Made by a program: the position numbers and the translations under genes | Assembly: GCA_015680685.1 (NCBI GenBank) | Contig: MNCI01014495.1 | Location: 181,685 to 245,684, forward strand | Length of the DNA stretch: 64,000 bases | Origin: Gnetum montanum | Taxonomy: Eukaryota > Streptophyta > Gnetopsida > Gnetales > Gnetaceae | Reading direction: 5' to 3' | Part shown: in pieces, positions 9,787 through 19,345 of the stretch | Position numbering within the stretch: position 1 is the first letter of the stretch | How the letters are laid out: each line of letters starts with the position of its first letter | Notes under the pieces: model-generated | What the model was told of the DNA's origin: nothing | Database searches by the model: none | The model's input: the letters and a program-made list of their open reading frames with translations, nothing else

Positions 9787-12760
9787 ATGATGGCTTCCTT
9801 AAGCACCATTTCTAACACCTTCAGCGCTGAGGTTCCCTCCACGGTTCATGGCATCATAGGTGTCGAACAATCATTCGACCCGATGATGGAACCATGTAGA
9901 TCCCTCAGGATCCAAAACCAGGGTCCTGAGGGCTTAGCCTAGCAACACGAACGTTATAGCTTCCTCCGTGCAAAGGTGTAGGCAAACTTGCCCTTGGATG
10001 TACACGAACTCGAAGACAAACGTAGCTTCGAGTTCGCTTACTACGACAGGAAGGAATTTGTTCCCACCCCTAGGGCATCCTTTCCTTTGACATAGATGAA
10101 TCAATGGTTGCTAGACTAGCCAATCCAGTTGGCTAGGCCTAGGGAGCAGTAAGACATGACGTCTAACCATGACTATACCTTCCAAGACAAACAGGAGGAG
10201 CTCGACTCTCAGTTCGATGGGGGAGGTCAAATCAACCCCGTTACGGTCCCCTTGTCCAGTCTTTTTGGACCAATCCATTGTCTGTCGTCACTCCCTTCAT
10301 AATCACACCTACACGTTTGCAACCCGTGATTACATCTACAATGGGTAGCCATGTCATCTCCTCGGCGTATCAATGCCCCTTTTCCCCTGTTTCATTTACA
10401 ACCACTACTCCTCTGCAAGCCATTCATCAGTCTATTCCTCTACTGCATCATACGTCGATCACGGCTACCCTACCATATGTTCACACCGTATCGACTTCAC
10501 AGTCATGTGCAACTTCCATTTCCATTCCCGCATTTACGTCTGTTCCACCATCAGCGGCAAGCCTAGGCCCATCCACATGGTGAACCCCATTCATTGCTCC
10601 CCCTACTATGTTGTCATCGCAGATGTCTCACATCTTCCATCAGACCTATCAAGTACCACAAACGATACCACCCAGCACAGGGATCTGGTCTATTTCGTCA
10701 ATTATGCAAATAGTCTGCCCCATAGTGCAGCCCTCGGCTACTGCTACAATAGCACCTATCAGTTGGTGGACACCACCAACATCACAGTTCGCAGGGGCTG
10801 CCCCAATGGTGCCCTCGATGGGTCATGTTGCCAGCCTTGCTACCCCACAAATGGGAGCTGCCCCAACGACTCCCCATCCTTCTACTTCATCCCAGGGTCT
10901 GGACCAAGCATTCCAACTTATCCAGACCCTTATAGAAGGGATAAAGCACCTTAAGGCTGTTGGATCTAACATGGTACAAGTCATGGACTTTTACCAAGAC
11001 GACCCCATCAACCTTGCAATCCCCATACTAACACTACCCCCAGGGATGTCCCTTCCCCACTTCACAAAGTATAATGGGGAGGGGGATCCCAATGTGCATC
11101 TTTTCATGTTTAGGTCTGAATCCCTGCTACTGCAGCAGTGGACGCACATGGTTATTCGTGTCTTCGCTATGTCCTTGACTGGAAGGGCTCTAGACTGGTA
11201 TCGTGCCCTACCATGCTCCTTCATTTCAACCCTAGAGGAGCTGTTGACCTAGTTCATGATGCGCTTCAAGTATAACTTGAAGCTAGGAATCACGCTGGAT
11301 CAGCTGATGAGCGTAAAGCAGGAACCTCTGGAGCCAGTTGAAAAATTCATCCAGCATTGGAGCATGACCCTTAATGAAATCTACGAGCCTATCATGGAGG
11401 CCCACTTGCTAGCTGTATTTAAGAGTGCAGTCAACGACTTCATTAAGTCTAAGCTGTATTACCTCGCTCCTCGCACTCTTAGTCAGGCCTTCGCCCAGAC
11501 TAAGAGCATACAGGACTCGGCCAAGGTGAGCAAAGACCCAACCTACATTGCCTACAAAAACACCTTCGCGAAAAAGGATAAGGGCAATGCTGCAACACCC
11601 ACAGTGGCCGCTGTGACGAGTGAGGCCAAACCCAAGCCCAACAACAACAATAACAAAACCGCTAAGAAACTGACCACACCCATAGTTAACCCCACGCCCA
11701 GACAGGGTAATGCATCACAACCTACCACACCCGTGCCTAAGACATCTGCACCCAAACCGAACTTTGAGCGTAAAGACTGCTCAAAGTATACCCTGCTATG
11801 ACTCAAGCCTTCAGATCTTCTAAGGTAGTTACTGGTAGCGAGGCACATCCAACATAAGAGGATGATAGAAGAGGGGATACAGAAGCATCAATGCTACTGT
11901 GAGCTCCATAAGAACCCCTTGTTGGCCCTACCCAATGAGCCCCCGGTTCTTAATGATTTCAAGTTGGATTGGTTTTGTGACCACCACCAATAGTGTGGTC
12001 ACAATACAGATTACTGCCTCGTGTTGAAGGATGAAATCCAAAGGATGATTGACCAAGGAAAACTAGTGCTAGACGAAAGAAACCCGATATGTCCTAAGAA
12101 TCAATCCCTACATGTCTACACTAACCCCCTCAATGCCAACAATGCTGGCCATGTTATCAACATCATCGACATTGACAGTGGTCCTAGGCCACCCCAGCAG
12201 CCGTTCGTGGTTCACGTGCCTCAGCATAGTGCACCAGTGCCACGAGCTGCTAATCAAGGCCCACAGCAGCCGTTCGTGGTCCGTGTGCCTTAGCATAGTG
12301 CACCAGCGCCATCAGCTGCTAATGAAGGCCCGCAGCAGTCGTTTGTCCTGAGAGTCCCTCCCTAGACATCTTCCCCCACACCACCTATTAGCAGAACCAC
12401 ACCACCCCACCCGTTAACACCGTTAGCTCCATTTGTCATCAAGGGGCCAACTCTTTCGACATCACCCACCCACAAAACACAGCCACCCGAGGTATTTCCA
12501 AGCCTACATCTTCACCCCTCGCATCTACACCCTTGTCACCAAAGAGGAACATTGCTACGACCATTCAATCTGCATCACCCTGCCAAAAAGTGTCTGAACC
12601 TAGACCCAAGAAAAGGTCTGAACCCAGACACGAGAATGCCCCTCCTCAAGAAATCCATCTTCTAGGATGGATAGAAGAGGGGAAAGGTAGTAAACAAGGG
12701 GGTGGCCAAGACCTCTTGGACACTCTGGCTTAGGTCAAACAAGCCCTAAAACAAAAAAAC
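9787..12760 (+). pseudogene. gag: gag polyprotein of Tat element B (decayed)
   Basis: Starts at ATG 9787. Parts in order: N-terminal block (9787-10140, SLRIQNQGPEGLA); Pro/Thr/Ser-rich linker (10278-10880); capsid of the Retrotrans_gag type (10980-11560, with FAMSLTGRALDWYRALP and, after one stop, FKYNLKLGITLDQL); Lys/Pro/Thr-rich spacer with an Asn run (11560-11780); and a Cys/His segment around 11970-12020 of the pattern C-D-H-H...G-H-N-T-D-Y-C seen in Tat nucleocapsids. A 23-residue repeat and a Pro-rich tail follow. Frame changes lie near 10150-10280 and between 11810 and 12020. Many stops are TAG where E or A has CAG, which points to C-to-T decay. E lacks everything from the capsid to this tail. 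Confidence 0.85.
12195..12400 (+). repeat. 69-bp (23-residue) tandem repeat in gag tail
   Basis: Three in-frame copies with starts 12195, 12264 and 12333 (period 69 bp). Each begins with 'QQPFVV(H/R)VP', followed by 'HSAP-x-P' and 'AAN-x-GP'. Probably a flexible linker grown by repeat slippage. Confidence 0.8.
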
Positions 12761-13030
12761 ACTACACTGAGATTGAATGACCTGATCATGATGTCCACTC
12801 CACACCATGAGACTTTGATCTACATGTTGATGTCAATTCTGGTCAATGAAGACATGCCAGCGGAAGAGGAAGCGATCCACTCGATCATGCTTCCCTCTGC
12901 GCCTACAAGGTCAAAGCTGTCCCAGCTGACTTTCGACGATGATTCCATTAGGGAAGATCCCAAAAGTGGTCAAGTGACTACAGCTCCCCTGTTTATCATA
13001 ATTCGGGTCAGCCAACACCAGATCTGAAGG
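12761..13030 (+). pseudogene. gag-protease linker of element B
   Basis: Coding-like segment (ORF from about 12773) between the Pro-rich gag tail and the protease, acidic and without a domain I recognise. It reads towards the protease with a stop near 13026. In E the whole stretch is missing. Confidence 0.5.
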
Positions 13031-13400
13031 GTACACGTTGATGATGGGGCCACAACGAACGTCATCCCCTTCCCTATCATGGACAAGTTAGGCTTGGTCG
13101 ATCATATCAAGCCCACTACGACGTCATGCCTAGGGTCGTTCAACGGGGCATGGGTCGTGGTGAAGGGCACGGTCCATATCGACTTCGTGGTAGGGGACCA
13201 GTTCCCCACGGATGCAACGTTCATAATGGTTGAAGAGATGCCTAGGTTTAACCTAATCTTGGGCAGGTCATGGTTAGCACAACTTAGGATTGTCTCTTCA
13301 CCCATTCACTAGGAGATCCACCTACCATACATGGACAAGGAGGTGGCGATCCATGGTGACGAGGTGGCGACGCAAGCTATAAACAACGTGGACCTGGAAC
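13031..13400 (+). pseudogene. pro: retropepsin-type aspartic protease of element B
   Basis: Would cleave the Gag-Pol polyprotein. The active-site motif is V-D-D-G-A-T-T-N (DDGA at 13040-13051), where most retropepsins have D-[ST]-G-[AS]; E has the same DDGA. It is followed by the conserved late motif NLILGRSWLAQL (about 13248-13285). Length of about 100-115 residues fits the family. A stop (TAG) interrupts it at 13312 where E has CAA. It lies downstream of gag and upstream of repeats and the antisense gene. Confidence 0.85.
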
Positions 13401-13689
13401 AGGGCTCAGAGGTCATAACCTCTGGGAATGAAGTGCCTATTTCTATGCACCATAGCTATCCTGCAAAAGAATCGGCTCAGTAAGCTGACTCTCAAAATGA
13501 AAGCACGTGGGCTGAGTTGCCCTTCCAAGTAGGGGGCAATGATGTAGACAAAGGCCTTGACAAAGTGTCTTGACCTTATGTATCGTTCAACCTAAGATGG
13601 GTCAAGAAGCAGCTATGCATAGCGTAGCAACCCCATTACTTCTTGCCCAGTTGCCAACCCCTTAACACCCAAGGGCCCAAAATGGTCTA
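13401..13689 (+). other. Post-protease coding tail of element B
   Basis: Weakly coding stretch shared with E (29071-29334): an acidic part, then 'LPFQVGGNDVDKGL' and 'VKKQLCIA-QPHYFLP'. The purine run at 13528-13538 (AAGTAGGGGGC; AAGTGGGGGGC in E) could be an internal polypurine tract or a 5' splice site; see findings. Confidence 0.45.
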
Positions 13690-13935
13690 AAACTATGCTA
13701 TGGCCTGACACAGTCTAAAACTATGATACGTTAGGGCTCGAAATGGCCTAAAAATAGCAACAGCTTGAAATGGCCTAAAATTAGCAACAACCTGAAATGG
13801 CCTAAAACTAGCAACAGCCCGAAATGGCCTAAAACTAGCAATAGCCTGAAATGGCCTAAAACTAGCAATGGCCCAAAATGGCCTAAAACTAGCAATGGCC
13901 CAAGATGGCCTAAAACTAGCACAAAATAGCAAAAG
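13690..13935 (+). repeat. Tandem repeats with core CCTAAAACTAGCAA (boundary array 1, B)
   Basis: About eight imperfect 27-30 bp units of the type 'CCCGAAATGGCCTAAAACTAGCAA'-like sequence (core CCTAAAACTAGCAA). It sits between the protease and the 3' end of the antisense gene. The E equivalent is at 29335-29545. Confidence 0.85.
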
Positions 13936-14013
13936 CTTAGCATGACATTTAGCAAGTACACAATACATCAGTTTGCACAGAATCAATTTCTTTCCAGAAT
14001 CAATTCTCCTTTT

Positions 14014-14019
14014 TTTATT
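14014..14019 (-). terminator. AATAAA poly(A) signal for the antisense gene, B
   Basis: Minus-strand AATAAA about 90 bp after the stop codon at 14105, in A/T-rich sequence. E has AATAAA at 29611-29616, about 95 bp after its stop. Confidence 0.6.
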
Positions 14020-15854
14020 CAAAGCTTTTTCCTTTTAAGCAATGTTTGCAAAATTCTACAAAAATGCTACAAAATTTTAAAAAAATTTCAAGAATCCCAT
14101 GTTGTCATGGTTTCTCTTTGCCCGTGCCATCCTTTTCCCCATTGTTTTCTTTCGCATCATCTCCCATTGCATCATTCCTTACTGTCTCTTCATTCCTGTC
14201 CTTTGCGAGCCCTGCGCCCTCATTTGGAACCTGCATCGTAGAAACGAAGTAGTGAGTTAGGGCAACACATGCAAGCACCAATAGAAAATAAGCATCAACA
14301 TAGCAAAGAATAACTGACCTGAGATGACCCTGCGTCCGTCTCAAAGGGTATCTGAGCTAAGCCAAGCCCAAGGTGGTGCCAAACCTCTTCTGCCATGATG
14401 TTTGCCCAAGGCCTATTGCCTAGTTCAACGTGCGTAGCAAATTTCTCCTTTTCAACGACCATCCACCTTGATGGACCTAGAGAAAAGGAGGTGGTTGTGG
14501 TCTCTCTTGTGGAAAGGTCCACTCCCCGTTCAGGAGATTCCGTCACCTTTACCTAGTCTTTGAACTTGTTGTAGGCCTCGGAAGCGTCAATGGCATCTAC
14601 AAATGCTTTAAGGGTAAATGCCTCCACAGAAGCGTCCCTATATAGATTACGATAGGAGGCACGTTCTAGTTTATACATATACTTATGATTTTTCTAGGAC
14701 TGCCCCCATTCATAAACTCTTCCACCGTAGTCCTTCCAATCTTGACACTTCTGGGTCAACTGATCCATTTGCATTCACTATTCTATGATTTTCTAGGTGG
14801 CTTCAGTATTTTTCCACACAACTGTCCAATATCTAGCATAGTCTATCATAGCCATGCGCCAATCGTCGTTACCAGTACCACAGGCCATGAGGAATTCGTT
14901 CCTCAACTTGAGGTCACCTACCTCGGTGCTTAGGTCGACCTTCTCCTGCTCAGCCTTTTGGACACATTTCCACAAGTCCTCGTTGACACGCCTATACTCC
15001 CACAAGGAGCGTGTCGAGTGCAAGGCACATTTGCTAACCTTGTCGAATGCGTGACAAGGCACCTCAGTCACCTCAGGCGAGAACGTAGGCATGGCACCAA
15101 CTTTCAAAGGTCGTTTTGGGTTCCATTTGAGTCGAGAGGTTTTCACCACTAAGCAACATGTCATTCACATTGATGTAGCAAGGTTAGCAAACTCAAGAAA
15201 CTCTAGCATAGCAACACAAAAGCATCTAGCATAACTACTTACCCACTTCAGGTTCGATCTATCTGAGGTGGCTAATCATGTCATCAATGATTCCCTGCAT
15301 AAACATAAATTTATCAAGGGTTTCGGCCCATCGTTCCACATGAATCAGAGGGGGTCCTACCGCAACATCGATAGTAACATCTATCATACAACTAAACGTG
15401 TCAGCAATGATCGAAATGGGCTATGACAAGGTGGACATGTTGTTAAACTTACCAGCGTCTAGTTGTGGTTCCCCTTCTTTCTGATACAAGATGATGGTGG
15501 CATCCTTCCCAGAAGTCCCCGCTAGGTCTAGGTGAGCCTCTTCTTTATTTGTTGGGGCCTTTCCTTTCGAGGCACCAGTATCCTCTTTATTCACAAGAGA
15601 CTCTTCCTTATCTCCAAAAATGTCCTCCTCATTGACCGGAGGATTTTCCCTAACCACAAGAGCCCTCTCCTTAGTGATAGGGGCTCTTTCCTTCTTGACC
15701 GAGGCCCGTCTCTTTGAGACTGGGGCCTCCGAGTCTTTATTTTTCATCCCTATTTTGGGGGCCAACACCTCTTCTTTGCCTTCTTCCTCTTCCTCTTCTT
15801 CCTTTGCACGTAAAAAAACACATTTGTGTTATCTTAGAACAGGTTGGCTTAAAG

Positions 15855-15902
15855 TTGGTGCCACACTACGCTATACTGTCTAGCGTAGCATAGCGTAGCA
15901 AG
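15855..15902. repeat. TAGCGTAGCA palindrome in antisense-gene intron 4, B
   Basis: Hairpin 'CACTACGCTATACTG...TAGCGTAGCATAGCGTAGCA'-type sequence within intron 4 of the antisense gene. The equivalent is at 31440-31485 in E, also in intron 4. Confidence 0.75.
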
Positions 15903-17944
15903 CATTAACAAAGTGGGCGAAGAAATAAATGTGAACAAAAAATGTTTACCAATGGGTGGTTGCGTCCTCTGTAATTTGAGTCTCAGCTTCCACCCTTCCT
16001 CTTCTTCCACACGAAGGGTCTACTTAGATGAGGGAGGCCTCTTTCGCTGCAACTTACTGGCCATAGTCTTGGCTATGAGACACTTCCCCTGTGACACGCT
16101 ACTAGCTACAGCAGGGGGCGTCTCTCCTACGCTGTCTTGGCCACGAAAGTTACAGGCCACCTAATCCTTAGTCATCATGGAGAATGACTCCCCAACTGCT
16201 TTTGGGGGATCTTAGGCTCAGGTTGTTCGGAGGATTTGGCAGATCCATGATCTGGAAATCTAGTTGCAATTTCACAGGACCTAGGTTCCATTCTCGTGGA
16301 CTACTAGAAACTCCGTGAAGCACTACAAGCAGGCTATGAAAAAAGACATAATGTATATTGATGCGGGACTCTTGCTTCTTATGGAGCTCCATGATTTCAG
16401 TCTGCAGGCCTTTACAGAGAAAATTAGCCCAGTTGTAGTGGGCCCCCTCCTCCATGACCTCATGCATTGCCTAGGCCTACTCAATCCCAATGATCTTCCC
16501 TTGGGAAAGTAGCTAGGGGAATGCGCAAGCACGGAAGAGAGGGTAAACCTACTTGGTGGGTCTCGACTTAAGCTTCTTCATGGGGAGCCCCTTCCGCTCC
16601 TTGGCGATCCCTAGCCACTCTTGAATGTCCTTCTTCTAAAGGCTCAGCTCCCCCTTGGTCTTTGACCCTATGGGGATGCCATCAACAGGGACACTAAAAA
16701 TATCTACGAACAGCTAGTCATTGATTTCAATGACCACCCGTGCACCATGTATGCACGTGTGGAAGTGGTCTGCCCTCTTGAAAAAGGAGCCGACCAGGGA
16801 GAGCATCTCAGTGGTAGGGATGCTCGGGTTCGGGGCCAAGAATAGATCCATAAGCCCAGCCTTTTGGATGTTCTAAACCAAGGAGTCTGAGGCCACACTA
16901 CATATCCAATGTTGACTCCCATCTACTTCTCCGTACTTGAAGTAGATGTTTGCCTTCTGATTCTCAACGATTATTACCATCACCTCCCGGGGCTTCTTCG
17001 CCCCTATAGCAGTTTGCACAGAAGCATTTAGCACAAAAAAACACAAAAACGCAAACATTGCAAAGACACTTAGGCATTCAACACCTACTATTTAGCTTAC
17101 CAGGTTTGTATGGTAACAGGAACAGCGGAAGACTAACCAGAACCTATTCAACAGTGATCGGTTCGAAGGGTGCCCACCCCTTATCCAACTAATCAAAGTC
17201 CTTGCATCTGCCATAGAGAATGGGGTATAGGTCTGGGTAGGTGTGGTACTCACCCCTCCATTGACCAATCACACTTGCACACAGGTTCTCAGTAGAAGAG
17301 AACTCCTACAGGGCCACTTGTGTTGTGGTCATCTCATCCGTGTTATCATGAAGCCCTCCCTCGTCAATGTAAAACCTAGTAGCAAAAACATATTGTTAGC
17401 GTTTGACTAGCATAGCAATTGTCGCACAATACAGTATAACAAAACTCACCCACCAGCGCAATAGATGGTCACTGGTGGGTTTTGGAAGCACATCCCCATA
17501 TGACGTGCAACAAACAATGTGTTGTAAGCATGGTAGCAACTGCACTCAAGCATATCCTAGATCCAAGCCATACGCCTCAAACTTTTGGGACGTTGACTAG
17601 ATCCTTCTCCCTGCCTATTGCTGATCACCCCATCCATCAAAAACCTCAAGATACCCTAATTTTCCCCAGGCAACAGGGTTTCTGTTATGACGGCCACCTC
17701 TTCCTCCTCTAGGTATGACCAAATGATCACACTAAAACATTGGAGGAGGAATTGTAGGAACTCCTGTGCTCCTTTCCTGAACCAGATCCCCCGCTCTCCC
17801 AGACATGTGTGGGAAGGAGGAACATTGGCCATTGGTCTATTCACATAACACAAGACCCCTGCAATTTCTAGGATGATCAAAATCAGCCTTAGCGCCATCC
17901 TACACAACACAACCAACAAATGTTAGCATCATGCCCAAGTGCAA

Positions 17945-18035
17945 TACACACGTAGCGTAGCATAACCCTCTTCTTATGCATAGTGTAGCAAGAATGTGAA
18001 AACAATAGCGTAGCGAGAATAGCCTAGCGTAGCAA
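17945..18035. repeat. TAGCGTAGCA-type words in antisense-gene intron 1, B
   Basis: Several copies of ACGTAGCGTAGCATA, ATAGCGTAGCGAG and TAGCGTAGCAA inside intron 1. E intron 1 has the same at 33510-33615. These words fall in introns and LTRs, hardly in exons. Confidence 0.7.
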
Positions 18036-18646
18036 CAAAGTGATTAATCCTAGTAGAACATGTGTTGCCACTGCCACATCATGCATGGCTGAACCCTCCT
18101 AAGGGTCCTACGCCATGCCTTTCGAAGGTCAAATAGCCCAAATCATCTAAGCCTCTGCGGCAATGACAGCTATAGCGATGGTGGTCCAAGAGACCTCACA
18201 TGCAACTTTAGTGTAGTGTTTCTACAACTGCCATGGCCAAAATGGCAACAACAATGGTGTAGAGGCCAAAGCAATGACAACGCGATTACGGGAAACATAG
18301 ATAGCCAAGACTAAATCGTAGAAACAAAATGAAAAATAAAAGCATGAGAAAACAGAGGAAGCGTAAGCAACCTACCGGATTAATGGTGTCTCCTCTCGCA
18401 CCGCGACGCATACTTGTGTCATGTGTCCTAGGGTTTCCTTGCCCTCGTCGATCTTAGTAAGCACCAAATTTGTGTGTTCCTTCTTAGGAGCCATCGTCTT
18501 GCTTGCTGATTCCTCCTCAATTGTTGTCTCGAAACTGCCTTGCTCCCTGTTGATGCAATTGCTCCGCACTCTAAAATCGCTCTGTGCTCCGAATGTGGGC
18601 TCTATGTTGTTATGGTGAAAATAGCTAGTTTACCAAGGTTTAATCC

Positions 18647-18656
18647 CTATTTATAG
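18647..18656 (-). promoter_or_regulatory. TATA box of antisense gene, B
   Basis: CTATAAATAG on the minus strand, 153 bp before the ATG at 18494. E has CATAAATAGG at the same spacing (152 bp). It points away from RT and drives transcription opposite to the element. Confidence 0.7.
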
Positions 18657-18829
18657 GTGTAATGGTAAAAGGGGGAAACTTGCCATTCTCTCTCTCTGTT
18701 TAATGCGGAGTGCGCTGTGCAGCGTAGCATGCCTACCACAACACCATAGCTCTGTTGGCATTAAAACCTTGGCATGCTTCGAGTTAATCGTTTGCTTTCC
18801 CAAAAAAATGAAAAAATAGATATTTTGTT

Positions 18830-19345
18830 TGTGGTCTAAAAAGACCTTAAACTAGCAACCCTGGCATAGCTCCTCGCTTTGGCGGTTCAAAAAGACCTTA
18901 AACTAGCAACTTTGGTTTAGCTTTAACAGTCCGGAAAGACCTTAAAGTAGCAATCTTAGCATAGCTCCCATTTTAGCAGTCCAAAAATACCTTAAACTAG
19001 CAATCTTAGTGTAGTACCAGCTTTGGTAGTCTAAGAAAACCTTAAGCTAGCAACCTTAGCGTAGCTTCCGCTTTGGCAGTCCGAAAAGACCTTAAACTAG
19101 TAGTTTCATTCTTTTATGCTTCCGCAGTCTGCAATGATACTAAACTAGTGGTTTTGCATTTTTTTGTTAACAGTTTTTCATTTTTACAACTTTCCATTTT
19201 GCACATCAGTGGTTTTGCATTTTACATTTTGGCAGTCCGCAATGAAACTAAACTAGCACCTTGGCATTTGCATGTTGGCAGTTTCATGTTTTTAGCATTT
19301 TTGCATCTTTACATTTTGGGTAGTCCACCATGATGTTAAACTAGC
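18830..19345 (+). repeat. Tandem repeats with core CCTTAAACTAGCAA (boundary array 2, B)
   Basis: Irregular repeats such as 'AAAAGACCTTAAACTAGCAA' followed by variable spacers, degenerating downstream into 'GTTAAACTAGCAA' at 19336. They lie between the antisense-gene promoter and pol. The E equivalent is at 34445-34755. Confidence 0.85.

Larger units (their letters stand above)
14105..18494 (-). pseudogene. Eight-exon antisense gene inside Tat element B
   Basis: Read on the minus strand, exons 18494-18376, 17899-17450, 17375-17101, 17003-15950, 15806-15453, about 15410-15243, 15148-14319 and 14230-14105 join in phase to about 1,125 codons from MAPKK to KEKP-stop. Introns show GTAGGT, GTGAGT, GTAAGC, GTAAAC, GTAAGT, GTAAGT and GTCAGT donors, mostly with AG acceptors; the intron-4 acceptor is now TG and the intron-5 acceptor is lost. 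Exon 2 has 'RPMANVPPSH' and an acidic LEEEE. Exon 4 has 'IEIND-LFVDIFSVP' and 'HYNWANFLCKGLQ', resembling from memory a plant-transposon-associated domain (PF20167-like). Exon 5 is Lys/Glu-rich. Exon 7 is coiled-coil-like ('RRVNEDLWKCVQKAEQEK'). Several in-frame stops and a 2-bp loss in exon 4 make this copy defective. Function unknown. Extra antisense ORFs are known from Tat elements, but this assignment is mine. Confidence 0.8.

Noticed and set aside
13693-14022. Minus-strand ORF with repeated 'ASFRPF' units
   Set aside because: It is the translated boundary repeat array, open only because the repeat lacks stops in that frame.
14105-18494. Antisense region as a trapped host gene fragment unique to B
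   Set aside because: E carries the same gene at the same site with the same exons, so it belongs to the element family, whatever its distant origin.
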